From Pseudomonas sp. MTM4 (GTDB lineage: Bacteria > Pseudomonadota > Gammaproteobacteria > Pseudomonadales > Pseudomonadaceae): a stretch of 64,000 nt of DNA. This document shows, in pieces, positions 1 through 11,587 of the stretch. Numbering within the stretch: the stretch's first letter is position 1; every line of letters begins with the position of its first letter. A program made the translations under genes and the position numbers. The notes beneath the pieces are model-generated. The model had not been told where the DNA came from. It did no database searches and was given only the letters and a program-made list of their open reading frames with translations. The DNA is taken from the NCBI RefSeq assembly GCF_019355055.1, contig NZ_CP048411.1, positions 3,375,501 to 3,439,500 on the forward strand, written 5' to 3'.

Positions 1-1208
1 ACCAGATTGGTCAGCGCGCGGCATTCGGACATGAAGCGGTCGATGCCAAGGATCAGCGCCATGCCGGCCACCGGCACCGCCGGCACGACTGAGAGGGTAG
101 CGGCCAGGGTGATGAAGCCGGCGCCAGTGATGCCGGCCGCGCCTTTGGAGCTGAGCATGGCCACCAGCAGAAGGGCGATCTGATCACCCAGCGACAGCGG
201 AATGTCGGTGGCCTGGGCGATGAACAGAGCCGCCAGGGTCATGTAGATGTTGGTGCCGTCCAGGTTGAACGAATAACCGGTGGGCACCACCATGCCGACC
301 ACCGAACGCTTGCAGCCGGCCTTCTCCATCTTGTCCATCAGCGTCGGCAGCGCGGCTTCCGAGGAGCTGGTGCCGAGCACCAGCAGCAGCTCTTCCTTGA
401 TATAGCGGATCAGCGCGAGGATCGAGAAACCGTTGTAGCGCGCCACCGCGCCCAGCACCACCAGCACGAACAGCAGTGCTGTGATGTAGAAGGTGCCGAT
501 CAGCATCGCCAGGTTGGCGATCGAGCCGATGCCGTATTTGCCGATGGTGAACGCCATGGCGCCGAAGGCACCGATGGGGGCTGCTTTCATCAGGATCGAT
601 ACCAGCTTGAACACCGGCGCAACCAGATCCTGCAGAAAGTTGACCACCGGCTTGCCCTTGTCGCCGACCAGCGCGAGGGACACACCGAACAGCACGGAGA
701 AGAACAGCACCTGCAGGATGTCGCCGGAGGCGAAGGCGCCGACGATGGTGGTCGGGATGATGTTGCTCAGGAAGCCGACGATCGACTGTTCATGCGCCTT
801 CTGGGCGTAATCGGCGACCGCTTTCGGGTCCAGTGAAGCCGGTTCGATATGCATGCCGGCGCCGGGCTGGATCACGTTGCCGACGATCAGCCCGATGATC
901 AGCGCCAGGGTCGAGAAGGTCAGGAAGTACAGCATGGCCTTGCCGGCGACGCGGCCGACCTTTTTCATGTCGGACATGCCGGCGATACCGGTGGCGATGG
1001 TGAGGAAGATCACCGGCGCGATGATCATCTTGACCAGCTTGATGAAGGCGTCGCCCAGCGGCTTCATCTCCTCGCCGACCTGCGGATAGAAGTGGCCCAG
1101 GGCGATACCGACGATGATCGCGGCGATGACCTGTACGTACAGATGCGCGTACAGCGGGGTTTTCTTGCCAAGTGGCAGGGAATCGGTGTCGGTTTGCGCA
1201 ACGATCAT
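1..1208 (-). CDS. dctA: C4-dicarboxylate transport protein DctA (3' end outside window)
   Basis: Inner-membrane Na+ or H+ symporter of the DAACS family that takes up succinate, fumarate and malate. The 402 codons visible show the family hallmarks: a serine-rich reentrant-loop motif TSSSEAALP and the substrate/cation motif [14 protein letters not shown], among many hydrophobic segments. The start ATG at 1208 follows GGAGAA at a good distance. The family is usually about 440 residues, so some 35-45 C-terminal residues lie beyond base 1. It is divergent from dctB-dctD, and a sigma-54-type promoter lies upstream, which fits activation by DctD. Confidence 0.95.
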   Translation of the reverse strand, partial: MIVAQTDTDSLPLGKKTPLYAHLYVQVIAAIIVGIALGHFYPQVGEEMKPLGDAFIKLVKMIIAPVIFLTIATGIAGMSDMKKVGRVAGKAMLYFLTFSTLALIIGLIVGNVIQPGAGMHIEPASLDPKAVADYAQKAHEQSIVGFLSNIIPTTIVGAFASGDILQVLFFSVLFGVSLALVGDKGKPVVNFLQDLVAPVFKLVSILMKAAPIGAFGAMAFTIGKYGIGSIANLAMLIGTFYITALLFVLVVLGAVARYNGFSILALIRYIKEELLLVLGTSSSEAALPTLMDKMEKAGCKRSVVGMVVPTGYSFNLDGTNIYMTLAALFIAQATDIPLSLGDQIALLLVAMLSSKGAAGITGAGFITLAATLSVVPAVPVAGMALILGIDRFMSECRALTNL

Positions 1209-1273
1209 TTTTATTCTCCAGGGCCTGCAGGCCAGGTTCATGGGGAGGTCGACGCCTCGTCATGTTCCTAATG

Positions 1274-1288
1274 GCAAATGTCGCGCCA
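1274..1288 (-). promoter_or_regulatory. Candidate sigma-54 promoter of dctA
   Basis: On the minus strand the sequence reads TGGCGCGACATTTGC. The -24 GG and -12 GC are separated by exactly ten bases, as RpoN promoters require. The -12 element lies about 65 bases before the dctA start. DctD, encoded next door, is a sigma-54 activator and dctA is its classical target. One mismatch (C-G-C for C-A-C) from the common TGGCAC. Confidence 0.65.
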
Positions 1289-1362
1289 GTTCTGTATGGA
1301 CATATAACTATTTGATTTATATCGTTAATCTCATGGCATTCAATACGCTTCGTCGATTCTTT

Positions 1363-1378
1363 GTGCGGAAACTCGCAC
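1363..1378. promoter_or_regulatory. Inverted repeat, candidate DctD enhancer site
   Basis: GTGCG and CGCAC arms flank a six-base centre (GAAACT). The site sits about 80 bases upstream of the candidate dctA sigma-54 promoter, the usual distance for an enhancer-binding site. Assignment to DctD is inferred from position and symmetry. Confidence 0.45.
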
Positions 1379-1402
1379 GCCAGCGTTGCTGGTTGTGTGG
1401 TT

Positions 1403-1414
1403 TTCTGCGCAGAA
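1403..1414. promoter_or_regulatory. 12-bp perfect palindrome in the dctA-dctB gap
   Basis: TTCTGCGCAGAA is a perfect palindrome located between the GTGCG/CGCAC dyad and the dctB start. It could be a second regulator site for dctA or an operator for dctBD. Only symmetry and location support it. Confidence 0.3.
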
Positions 1415-1461
1415 TCTGCGCCCTAACCACGACTGAATCTTCACCTCAATGAAGCGGAGCC

Positions 1462-3303
1462 ATGATTAGCAAGGCCGCCTTGCGCCGTCGCCATCGGCGA
1501 AACGGGTGGATATTCGGCTTGCTGGCTGCGGTGCTGGTGGGCGTAGCGCTATGGCTGGCCGGTACGCACGGCCGCACCGAGGCCTACGCGGCGCTAAGCG
1601 AACGCGCCCAGCAGGCCGCCGAGCTGCAGAGCGCCTTGTTGCGCACGGTGCTGGAAAAGCAGCGCTCGCTGCCGTTCGTGCTGGCCGGCGACCGCGATAT
1701 CCGCGACGGCCTGCTTTCGCGCGATGCCCAGGCGCTTCGGCGCATCGATCGAAAGCTGGAGGCGCTGCTTCCCGGCACCCAGGCGTCGGTCATCTACCTG
1801 CTCGATGTGAATGGCATAGGCGTGGCGGCGAGCAACTGGCGAGAACCCACCAGCTTCGTGGGCAGCCGTTACGACTTTCGTGCCTATTTCCGCGACGCGC
1901 TGGCACATGGCAGCGCCGAGCATTACGGCTTGGGCAATGTCAGCTTGCGGCCGGGTCTGTACATTTCGCGCCGCGTGGAGGGACCATCCGGCCCGCTGGG
2001 CGTCATCGTGGTCAAGGTCGAGTTCGATCCAGTGGAGCGGGATTGGGGCCGCTCCGACGGCATCACCTATGTGGTTGACGAGCGCGCCATCGTACTGGCG
2101 ACCAGCATGCCGCAGTGGCGCTTCATGGCCGTGGCGCCCATCGAGCCCCGGCGCAAGGCGGCGATCCGCGAGAGCCTGCAATTCGGTGATGCGCCCCTTG
2201 CTCCCTTGCCGATCACGCCTCGCGAGAGCGGAGCCTTCCCCGATATCGTCCAGGCATGGCTGCCCGGTCGCGAGCATGCGGAGGAATATCTGCGCATCGA
2301 TACCGAGGTGGTCGGCACTCAATGGCGGCTCAACCTGCTGCTGCCCAGCGAGGCGGCGGTAGCCAAGGCCATGCGGGAAAGCCGCACGGCCACGCTGTTC
2401 GCCCTGTTGCTGCTGCTCGGTGCCGGCGGCTTGCTGCTGTACCGGCGGCAGAAGAGCGATGAACGCGTCGTGGAGCACCAGCATGCCCGCACCGAACTCG
2501 AGCGTCGCGTACTCGAACGCACCCGCGCATTGAGCGAGGCGCATGACCAGCTGCAGATGCAGATCGACGAGCGTCTCAAGGCCCAGACCAGTTTGCAGAC
2601 GGTGCAGCAGGAACTGGTGCAGGCCAACCGCCTGGCGATCCTCGGCCAGGTGGCCGCCGGCGTGGCCCATGAAATCAACCAGCCGGTGGCAGCCATCCGC
2701 GCCTATGCCGATAACGCCCGCACCTATCTGGGCCGTGGCGACCAGGCCGGTACGGACCGCAAACTCGAACAGATCGCCGGCCTGACCGAACGCATCGGCA
2801 CCATCACCGACGAGCTGCGGACGTTTTCTCGCAAGGGCAGGGTAAAGGCCGAACCGACTCGGCTGGACGAGGTGATCGAGGGCGCATTGCTGCTGCTCGG
2901 CAGTCGCTTCCGTCAGCGCTACGGCTCCATCGACACGCGCATGCCGACGCCTACGCTTCGCATCATGGGTACGCGCATTCGCCTGGAGCAGGTGCTGATC
3001 AATCTGTTGCAGAACGGTCTGGAGGCCGTGGAAAGCCGGCCGGATGGGCGTGTCGAGGTCAGCGTGGTGGAGGCCGAGGAGTGGGTCGAGCTGATCGTCA
3101 GCGACAACGGCAGCGGCATACCGTCGTCGATCATGGAAGCGCTGTTTACCCCCTTCAACACCTCGAAGCCCGCAGGGCTGGGGCTCGGGCTGGTGATTTC
3201 CAAGGACATCGTCAGTGACTTCGGCGGGCGTATCGAAGTCACCAGCAGTCCGCAGGGCACCCGTTTCACTGTTTATTTGCAGAAGGCAGCCGAGCATGAA
3301 TGA
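1462..3303 (+). CDS. dctB: C4-dicarboxylate sensor histidine kinase DctB
   Basis: Membrane sensor kinase that detects periplasmic C4-dicarboxylates and phosphorylates DctD. The 613 residues show a first transmembrane segment (about 17-34), a long periplasmic double-Cache region (about 40-300), a second transmembrane segment (about 310-327) and a coiled coil (about 335-385). The HisKA phosphoacceptor is H403 in VAHEINQP, followed by an HATPase domain with N box [12 protein letters not shown]1 DNGSGIP and G2 GLGLGLVIS. The AHEINQPV box is typical of DctB-like kinases. The start follows GGAG. Its 3' end overlaps dctD by eight bases, so the two are probably translationally coupled. Confidence 0.93.
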   Translation: MISKAALRRRHRRNGWIFGLLAAVLVGVALWLAGTHGRTEAYAALSERAQQAAELQSALLRTVLEKQRSLPFVLAGDRDIRDGLLSRDAQALRRIDRKLEALLPGTQASVIYLLDVNGIGVAASNWREPTSFVGSRYDFRAYFRDALAHGSAEHYGLGNVSLRPGLYISRRVEGPSGPLGVIVVKVEFDPVERDWGRSDGITYVVDERAIVLATSMPQWRFMAVAPIEPRRKAAIRESLQFGDAPLAPLPITPRESGAFPDIVQAWLPGREHAEEYLRIDTEVVGTQWRLNLLLPSEAAVAKAMRESRTATLFALLLLLGAGGLLLYRRQKSDERVVEHQHARTELERRVLERTRALSEAHDQLQMQIDERLKAQTSLQTVQQELVQANRLAILGQVAAGVAHEINQPVAAIRAYADNARTYLGRGDQAGTDRKLEQIAGLTERIGTITDELRTFSRKGRVKAEPTRLDEVIEGALLLLGSRFRQRYGSIDTRMPTPTLRIMGTRIRLEQVLINLLQNGLEAVESRPDGRVEVSVVEAEEWVELIVSDNGSGIPSSIMEALFTPFNTSKPAGLGLGLVISKDIVSDFGGRIEVTSSPQGTRFTVYLQKAAEHE

Positions 3304-4651
3304 TCGCCCGCAAATCGCGTTCGTCGACGATGACGCCGAATTGCGCAATGCCAATCAGGAAACACTGGAGCTGGCCGGCTTCGAGGTCTTTCCGTTCGCC
3401 GATGCCGAAAGCGCGCTGGCCTTCATCGGCGCCGATTTCCCCGGCGTGGTGGTGAGCGATATCCGCATGCCGCGCGTCGATGGTCTGCAGTTGTTCCGCC
3501 GGCTGCAGGCGCTCGATGAAGACCTGCCGGTGATCCTCATTACCGGCCATGGCGATATCCCCATGGCGGTCGAGGCGCTGCAGAACGGCGCTTACGACTT
3601 CATCGCCAAGCCCTACGGCGCCGACCGGCTGGTGCAGAGCGTTATGCGCGCGGCGGAAAAGCGCCGGCTGGTGCTGGAGAACCGCACCCTGCGCCTGGCC
3701 GCGGAGAGCGCCGAGGAATCGCTGCCGCTAATCGGTCAGACCCCGGCCATGGAGAACCTGCGGCGGACCATCCGCCACATTGCCGATACCGAAGTGGACG
3801 TGTTGATCGCCGGCGAGACCGGCAGCGGCAAGGAGGTGGTCGCCAGCCTGCTGCACGAGTGGAGCAGCCGGCGCAGCGGCCATTTCGTTGCGGTCAACTG
3901 CGGTGCGCTGCCGGAAACCATGATCGAAAGCGAGCTGTTCGGCCACGAGGCCGGGGCGTTCACCGGCGCGCAGAAGAAGCGCATCGGCCGCATCGAGCAT
4001 TCCAGTGGCGGCACCTTGTTTCTCGACGAGATCGAAAGCATGCCGCCGGCCGCCCAGGTGCGCCTGCTGCGAGTGTTGGAGCAGCGCAAGATCGATCCGC
4101 TGGGCAGCAACGAGAGCCGCGAGCTGAGCCTGCGTATCGTCGCCGCATCGAAGATTGACCTAGGCGACCCGGCGCAGCGCGGCGATTTTCGCGAGGACCT
4201 GTACTACCGACTGAACGTGGTCACGGTGTCGATCCCGCCGCTGCGCGAGCGTAAGGACGACATCCCGCTGTTGTTCGCCCATTTCATGCAGCGCGCCGCG
4301 GTGCGTTTCGGCATCGAAGTGCCGCACGTCTCGCAGGAGGTCAGCCGTTACCTGTTCCAGCACAATTGGCCGGGCAATGTGCGTGAATTGGCGCATTTCG
4401 CCGAGCGGCTGGTCCTTGGGCTAGGGGAGCTGACCACGCTCCCGCTCGGGGCGCCCGCAGAGGTCGGCGACGCCAGCCTGCCCGAACGCCTCGAACGCTA
4501 CGAGGCGGACCTGATCCGCGAGGCGCTGCTGGCCAACGCCGGCGACGTGCGCTCCACGATCGAGGCGCTGGGCATACCGCGCAAGACCTTCTACGACAAG
4601 CTGCAGCGCCACCGGATCGATCGCGGCGAGTACGTCAGAAAGGGCGAGTAG
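3296..4651 (+). CDS. dctD: C4-dicarboxylate response regulator DctD (sigma-54 activator)
   Basis: NtrC-family regulator that activates RpoN-dependent transcription of dctA. Of 451 residues, 1-120 form a receiver domain with phosphoacceptor D55 (VVSDIRMP). A central AAA+ domain carries Walker A GETGSGKE (173-180) and the sigma-54-contact loop GAFTGA (220-225). The C-terminus has a Fis-type helix-turn-helix ([21 protein letters not shown]). The start at 3296 inside dctB was chosen because the receiver begins directly there; an upstream in-frame extension has no family resemblance. The gene ends at 4651 and is not followed by another plus-strand gene, so dctBD looks like a two-gene operon. Confidence 0.93.
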   Translation: MNDRPQIAFVDDDAELRNANQETLELAGFEVFPFADAESALAFIGADFPGVVVSDIRMPRVDGLQLFRRLQALDEDLPVILITGHGDIPMAVEALQNGAYDFIAKPYGADRLVQSVMRAAEKRRLVLENRTLRLAAESAEESLPLIGQTPAMENLRRTIRHIADTEVDVLIAGETGSGKEVVASLLHEWSSRRSGHFVAVNCGALPETMIESELFGHEAGAFTGAQKKRIGRIEHSSGGTLFLDEIESMPPAAQVRLLRVLEQRKIDPLGSNESRELSLRIVAASKIDLGDPAQRGDFREDLYYRLNVVTVSIPPLRERKDDIPLLFAHFMQRAAVRFGIEVPHVSQEVSRYLFQHNWPGNVRELAHFAERLVLGLGELTTLPLGAPAEVGDASLPERLERYEADLIREALLANAGDVRSTIEALGIPRKTFYDKLQRHRIDRGEYVRKGE

Positions 4652-4749
4652 GGCGTTTCAGGACGTTAGGGGGTTGTTGGTATTCCGCCAAGCCCAACGG
4701 ATCGTAGCCGTGAAGCGAACATCACTTCCGATGCCCAGCATGACTCGAA

Positions 4750-4773
4750 GTAGGGTGCGCATAGCGCACCTAC
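4750..4773. repeat. GTAGGGTGCGC-type intergenic hairpin
   Basis: GTAGGGTGCGC and GCGCACCTAC form an almost perfect stem round a three-base loop (ATA) in the gap between convergent dctD and rlmI. Two related hairpins lie near 6.2 kb. It looks like a small dispersed extragenic palindrome and might double as a terminator, although there is no T-run. Confidence 0.5.
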
Positions 4774-4804
4774 AAAACCGAGGCGCCATCATTGTGCGGA
4801 GCGA

Positions 4805-6001
4805 TCAGGCGTTGGGCAGCAACCGGCAGGTCAGGCTCTTGATATAGCGAGTCTCGGGGATCGCCGGATGCACCGGATGATCCGGGCCCTGGCTGCCACG
4901 TTCGAGCAGCTGAATGTTGCGATCCAGATGACGGGCGCTGCCGAGCAGGATGTTCTGCAGGTTGTCTTCCTCCAGATGCATCGAGCAGCTGGCGCTGACC
5001 AGGATGCCGTCCTTGTTGAGCAGGCGCATCGCGGTTTCGTTAAGGCGGCGATAGGCGGCCTCGCCGTTCTTCAGGTCCTTCTTGCGCTTGATGAAGGCAG
5101 GCGGGTCGGTAATGACCACGTCGAAGCGCTCTTCGGCGTTCTTCAGCTCTCTCATCGCCTCGAAAGCATCGCCCTCGATGCAGGTCATCTTCTCCGCCAC
5201 GCCATTGAGTGCAGCATTACGCTCGACGCCATCGAGGGCGAAGGCCGAAGCATCGACGCAGAACACCTCGCTGGCACCGAAGGCGGCGGCCTGCACGCCC
5301 CAGCCGCCGATATAGCTGAACAGATCGAGCACGCGCTTGCCCTTGACGTAGGGCGCCAGGCGCGCGCGATTCATTCGATGATCGTAGAACCAGCCGGTCT
5401 TCTGGCCTTGCAGCACCGGCGCTTCGAATTTCACGCCGTTCTCTTCCAGCGCGACCCACTCCGGCACCACGCCGAAGGCGGTGTCGACGTAACGTTCAAG
5501 GCCCTCAGCATCACGGGCGCTGGAGTCGTTCTTCCACAGCACGCCACGCGGTTTGAGCACCTGGACCAGCGCTTCGAGCACGGCATCCTTGTTGCGCTCC
5601 ATGGTCGCCGAAGCCAGCTGCACCACCAGATGATCATGGAAGCGGTCCACGACCAGGCCTGGCAGCAGGTCCGAATCACCGTAGATCAGGCGGTAGCAAG
5701 GCTGATCGAACAGGCGCTCGCGCAGGGAAAGTGCAACCTGAATGCGATGTACCAGCAGCGACTTGTCCAGGCTGTGCTTGAGGTCGCGTGACAGCACGCG
5801 GGCGCAGATCAGGTTGTTCGGCGACACACCGACGATGCCCAGCGGCTTGCCGCCGGCGGCCTCGAGAATCGCCTGGTCACCGGCGGCGAAGCCGTTCAGC
5901 GGCGTGGCAGCGGTATCTACCTCGTTGCTGTAGACCCACAGATGACCGGCGCGCAGGCGGCGATCGGCGTTGGCTTTGAGGCGCAGGCTGGGCAGGGTCA
6001 T
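4805..6001 (-). CDS. rlmI: 23S rRNA m5C1962 methyltransferase RlmI
   Basis: Class I SAM-dependent methyltransferase of the RlmI/YccW family, 398 residues. It has an N-terminal PUA-like RNA-binding region starting with KANADRRLRAGHLWVYSNEV, and a SAM-binding motif VLDLFSYIGGWGVQAAAFGA in the middle. The motif ITDPPAF follows, then a catalytic cysteine in SASCSMHL near the C-terminus. The start at 6001 places the PUA region at the N-terminus and has GGGAG upstream. It is a monocistron, convergent with dctD. Function rests on family knowledge of E. coli YccW. Confidence 0.88.
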   Translation of the reverse strand: MTLPSLRLKANADRRLRAGHLWVYSNEVDTAATPLNGFAAGDQAILEAAGGKPLGIVGVSPNNLICARVLSRDLKHSLDKSLLVHRIQVALSLRERLFDQPCYRLIYGDSDLLPGLVVDRFHDHLVVQLASATMERNKDAVLEALVQVLKPRGVLWKNDSSARDAEGLERYVDTAFGVVPEWVALEENGVKFEAPVLQGQKTGWFYDHRMNRARLAPYVKGKRVLDLFSYIGGWGVQAAAFGASEVFCVDASAFALDGVERNAALNGVAEKMTCIEGDAFEAMRELKNAEERFDVVITDPPAFIKRKKDLKNGEAAYRRLNETAMRLLNKDGILVSASCSMHLEEDNLQNILLGSARHLDRNIQLLERGSQGPDHPVHPAIPETRYIKSLTCRLLPNA

Positions 6002-6212
6002 CGGAGGGCTCCCGGAAAAAGGCGGGCATTGTATAGGAGTGGCAGGTTGCAAGCTTCTGGTTAAAAGCCACGGCTATGTCTGGATCGGCTGTTGCCTAAG
6101 CGGCTTTTTGAGTGGGCAGGGCCTGGCAGGGCATGAGCGGCGATCCGCTAGACCGCGTTGGTGGGCTGAAGCGGAACGCGGCCCGGCCATCCTCCAGGCT
6201 GTAGCGACGTCC

Positions 6213-6234
6213 GTAGGGTGTGCTTTAGCGCACC
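6213..6234. repeat. GTAGGGTG-type hairpin, second copy
   Basis: GGTGTGC (6217-6223) pairs with GCGCACC (6228-6234) with one G-T pair; GTAG precedes the stem exactly as in the copy at 4750. Confidence 0.45.
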
Positions 6235-6265
6235 GGAGTCATTCAGCCCTGCCCGCATCGTATTT

Positions 6266-6287
6266 GGTGGGCTGAAGCCCACCCTAC
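6266..6287. repeat. GGTGGGCTGAAGCCCACC hairpin, third copy
   Basis: Perfect eight-base arms GGTGGGCT and AGCCCACC round a GA loop, followed by CTAC, the reverse complement of the GTAG that starts the other copies. Same small palindrome family, opposite orientation. Confidence 0.5.
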
Positions 6288-6349
6288 GAGACTGGAAGCT
6301 GGACGAGTACTGTGCAGATATTCGTCAAGCCTTCAGCCTCAAACGGCTC

Positions 6350-6889
6350 TTATGCTGCTAGCGCCTCGATCAGTGCCTTACTGAATGCCGGGATGTCGTC
6401 CGGCCTGCGACTGCTGATCAGGTGTCCGTCGACCACCACCTGCTCATCGACCCAGTCGGCACCGGCGTTTTTCAGGTCGTCGGTGAGCGAAGGCCAACTG
6501 GTCATGCGTTTGCCCTTGACCAGGCCGGCGGAAGCCAGCAGCCAGGCGCCATGGCAGATCACCGCGATGGTCTTGTTCGCCCGTGCGGCATCGCGCACCA
6601 GTTTCTGGGCCATTTCGTCGGTGCGGATCGTGTCGGAGTTCACCACCCCGCCGGGCAACAGCAGTGCGTCGTAATCCTCCATGCGGATGGCGTCGAAGGT
6701 CCGGTCGACATGGAATTTTGTCGCCGGAGTGGTGTGATTCCAGCCGGTTACTTCGCCATTGGACGATGAAATGATCTCGGCGGTCGCGCCGGCCTTCTCC
6801 AGCGCTTCCTTCGGGCCGGTCAGCTCGACTTGCTCGAAACCGTCGGTCACCAGAATCGCCACGCGTTTGCCTTTCAGGGACTCGGTCAT
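6350..6889 (-). CDS. DJ-1/PfpI family protein
   Basis: Cytosolic 179-residue member of the DJ-1/PfpI superfamily (class I glutamine-amidotransferase-like fold). The nucleophilic elbow is AVICHGAW with C112-H113, and E19 (DGFEQVE) is the conserved acidic partner. Family members are variously glyoxalases/deglycases, chaperones or proteases; nothing here tells which. The start at 6889 has GAGGAAACC before the ATG. The gene lies next to mutM, as pfpI does in P. aeruginosa. Confidence 0.85.
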   Translation of the reverse strand: MTESLKGKRVAILVTDGFEQVELTGPKEALEKAGATAEIISSSNGEVTGWNHTTPATKFHVDRTFDAIRMEDYDALLLPGGVVNSDTIRTDEMAQKLVRDAARANKTIAVICHGAWLLASAGLVKGKRMTSWPSLTDDLKNAGADWVDEQVVVDGHLISSRRPDDIPAFSKALIEALAA

Positions 6890-7069
6890 TTGGTTTCCTC
6901 CTGGTCGGTTTGATTTTGTCTACTTGAAATCCGACCATGAGCTCAGCCAAAGTTCGCACCTATTTGCTGATGGCCTTGCGCCATCCGTTCGGCTGATTTG
7001 CTTGCAGCCGGAAGCCCGCCGCTCTACCTCCATGCTAGGATTCGGCGGTCCTCGATCTGCCCGATAGCC

Positions 7070-7882
7070 ATGCCTGAACTACCTGAAGTCGAAACCACTC
7101 GCCGTGGCATCGCGCCACATCTCATAGGTCAACGCGTCAGCCGTGTCATCGTGCGCGAGCGGCGGCTGCGCTGGCCGATCCCGGAAGATCTCGATGTGCG
7201 GCTGTCCGGCCAGCGCATCGAAGCGATCGAGCGCCGAGCCAAGTACCTGCTGATAAAGGCCGAGGCGGGCACCTTGATCGCTCACCTGGGGATGTCCGGT
7301 AGCCTGCGGCTGGTTCCGGCGGATCTACCTGTGGGCAAGCACGAGCACGTCGATATCGTCCTGGAGTCCGGCATGGCGCTGCGCTACACCGATCCCCGAC
7401 GTTTCGGTGCTCTGCTCTGGAGCGATGAGCCGCTGAGCCATGCGCTGCTTGCCAATCTCGGTCCGGAGCCACTCGATGATGTGTTCGATGGCGATCGTCT
7501 GTTCCAGATGTCACGCGGGCGCAGCATGGCGGTCAAGCCGTTCATCATGGATAACGCGGTGGTGGTGGGCGTCGGCAACATCTATGCGAGCGAGGCGTTG
7601 TTTGCCGCTGGGATCGACCCACGGCGGGCTGCCGGTGCCGTTTCGCGGGCGCGTTATCTGAAGCTCGCCGCCGAGATCAAGCGCGTGCTCGCTCATGCCA
7701 TCGAGCGCGGCGGCACGACATTGCGCGATTTCGTCGGTGGCGACGGTAAACCCGGTTATTTTCAGCAGGAGCTATTCGTCTATGGCCGTGGCGGGGATTT
7801 CTGCAAAACTTGCGGTTCGACCCTGCGTGAGATCCGGCTGGGTCAGCGGGCCAGTGTCTACTGCGGCCGCTGTCAGCGATGA
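7070..7882 (+). CDS. mutM: Formamidopyrimidine-DNA glycosylase MutM
   Basis: Bifunctional base-excision repair enzyme that removes 8-oxoguanine and formamidopyrimidines and nicks at the abasic site. The 270 residues begin with PELPEVETT, so P2 is the Schiff-base nucleophile and E3 the acid; the start at 7070 is therefore fixed. A C-terminal zinc finger of the form CxxC-x16-CxxC (CKTCGS...VYCGRC) closes the protein, and NIYASEALF is the helix-two-turn-helix region. Length is normal for the family. Confidence 0.95.
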   Translation: MPELPEVETTRRGIAPHLIGQRVSRVIVRERRLRWPIPEDLDVRLSGQRIEAIERRAKYLLIKAEAGTLIAHLGMSGSLRLVPADLPVGKHEHVDIVLESGMALRYTDPRRFGALLWSDEPLSHALLANLGPEPLDDVFDGDRLFQMSRGRSMAVKPFIMDNAVVVGVGNIYASEALFAAGIDPRRAAGAVSRARYLKLAAEIKRVLAHAIERGGTTLRDFVGGDGKPGYFQQELFVYGRGGDFCKTCGSTLREIRLGQRASVYCGRCQR

Positions 7883-7994
7883 CCGGCGGCTGCGCAGGCA
7901 TTGACGGCGTTCACGATCAACAACGGCCGGCCGCTGCTATAGTGACCGCCACAACAATCATCTGCCTCGTTTCGCCCAGCTGAAGGACCACACC

Positions 7995-8336
7995 ATGAAT
8001 CTGTTTCGTTCCACTGCTGTTGCTTTGGCCCTGACCACTGGTCTGTTGACTATGCCGGCTCAGGCGCAATCGGTGCAGCAGAACGCCAGCGGCGATCCCA
8101 TGTATACCGTTGAAGCGCCCAAAGCCTTTTCGATCGTCGGCGATCTGCTGATTGCGCGGCCTTTATTGATCGCGGCGACCGTCGTCGGTGCCGGCCTGTT
8201 CGTCGTCAGCCTGCCATTTACCGCCATGGGCGGCGGCATCAAGGAAACCGGCAAGGCGCTGGTGGTCGAGCCCGGTGCTGCGGCCTTCGCCCGCTGCCTG
8301 GGTTGTACCCGCGTCGGTTACAACCGCCAGGATTGA
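7995..8336 (+). CDS. Small exported/membrane protein, conserved hypothetical
   Basis: Unrecognised 113-residue protein. An N-terminal signal peptide (1-24, ending AQAQS) is followed by a second hydrophobic stretch (about 50-78) and a glycine-rich turn ([12 protein letters not shown]). A CLGC motif sits near the C-terminus. It lies between mutM and the ferredoxin gene. I recall a similar small protein at this position in Pseudomonas genomes, sometimes named as a multidrug transporter, which the sequence does not support. Function unknown; probably envelope-located. Confidence 0.75.
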   Translation: MNLFRSTAVALALTTGLLTMPAQAQSVQQNASGDPMYTVEAPKAFSIVGDLLIARPLLIAATVVGAGLFVVSLPFTAMGGGIKETGKALVVEPGAAAFARCLGCTRVGYNRQD

Positions 8337-8382
8337 TCGCGCTGCCATCGGATCGAGGCCTCGGTCCGCTTTGCTTTTTCCC

Positions 8383-8417
8383 CACGGCTTCGCCGCGTTA
8401 CCGCGTGCGAAGCCGTG
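8383..8417. terminator. Long hairpin between convergent genes
   Basis: CACGGCTTCG and CGAAGCCGTG form a perfect ten-base stem with further CGCG/CGCG pairing inside. It lies between the ends of the small exported-protein gene and the ferredoxin gene. It could terminate both directions, although neither side has a clear T-run. Confidence 0.45.
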
Positions 8418-8455
8418 TTGCGTTGGGCAGTAAAAAATTGCGAGCGGCTGGGTGA

Positions 8456-11016
<2,561 letters not shown>

Positions 11017-11048
11017 CTCTGCTCCTTGATAACGGTGGATTCAATCGA

Positions 11049-11576
11049 TCACGAGATACTGGGCGGCCCGGGGTAACCGCAGTGCGCCCAAGATTCCACA
11101 CGGCCGTACCAGGCCATCAGAATCATCTGCTGCAGCGAGGCGCAGCCTTGTCGCAGCAGGTCCAGCGAGCTGTTCTCCCAGCGCTGCAGGAACGCCTGGA
11201 TTTCGGTGTCCTGCGCCTGTCCCCAGCCGCCCCAGATCCCGGTCAGCGGGCCCCGGGTGAGCGGGAGGCTGAGCAGATCGAACAGTTGCTGGACCTGTTT
11301 CGATACGGCAGGTGGCAGGTGCGCCAGCCCCTGGTCGAGGCTCGCCAGGGTGCTCGTGACGGCGCGGGCGGTATCCGGCACTGGTATCGCGCCCTCCAGC
11401 ACCACAGGTGTGAGGCGACGCAGCATCGGCAGATCACTGTCGCGCAGCTGTATGAAGCCACTCGCCGGACGCTCGGCACTGCAACCGGGGAGGCTGCCGA
11501 GCAGGCCGGCGCCGGCCAGCGCGGCGCTACCGAACAGGCCGACCTTGAGCAGGCTGCGGCGGGTCGTGGTTGTCAT
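11049..11576 (-). CDS. Tat-exported partner protein of the GMC oxidoreductase
   Basis: A 175-residue protein with a twin-arginine signal: TRRSLLKVG at 5-13 followed by a hydrophobic stretch. A possible lipid-attachment cysteine is C32 (LPGC, with an unusual proline). The remaining helical body resembles, in position and size, small subunits that accompany GMC dehydrogenases (gluconate 2-dehydrogenase subunit 3-like); this is inference. It sits between the GMC gene (33-base gap) and the aldehyde dehydrogenase (11-base gap), so the three are probably one operon oxidising an alcohol through aldehyde to acid. Confidence 0.75.
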   Translation of the reverse strand: MTTTTRRSLLKVGLFGSAALAGAGLLGSLPGCSAERPASGFIQLRDSDLPMLRRLTPVVLEGAIPVPDTARAVTSTLASLDQGLAHLPPAVSKQVQQLFDLLSLPLTRGPLTGIWGGWGQAQDTEIQAFLQRWENSSLDLLRQGCASLQQMILMAWYGRVESWAHCGYPGPPSIS

Positions 11577-11587
11577 CGGTGGCGGGC

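Larger units (their letters stand above)
6002..6349. other. Gene-free gap with two REP-like hairpins
   Basis: No convincing gene was found between rlmI and the PfpI gene. The gap holds copies of a GTAGGGTG/GGTGGGCT palindrome family (6213-6234 and 6266-6283, plus a partial GTTGGTGGGCTGAAGC near 6158). It also includes the upstream region of rlmI, but no confident promoter was seen. Confidence 0.6.

Noticed and set aside
7995..8336. Multidrug transporter name for the small exported protein
   Set aside because: A 113-residue protein with a signal peptide and one hydrophobic segment has no transporter signature; left as hypothetical.
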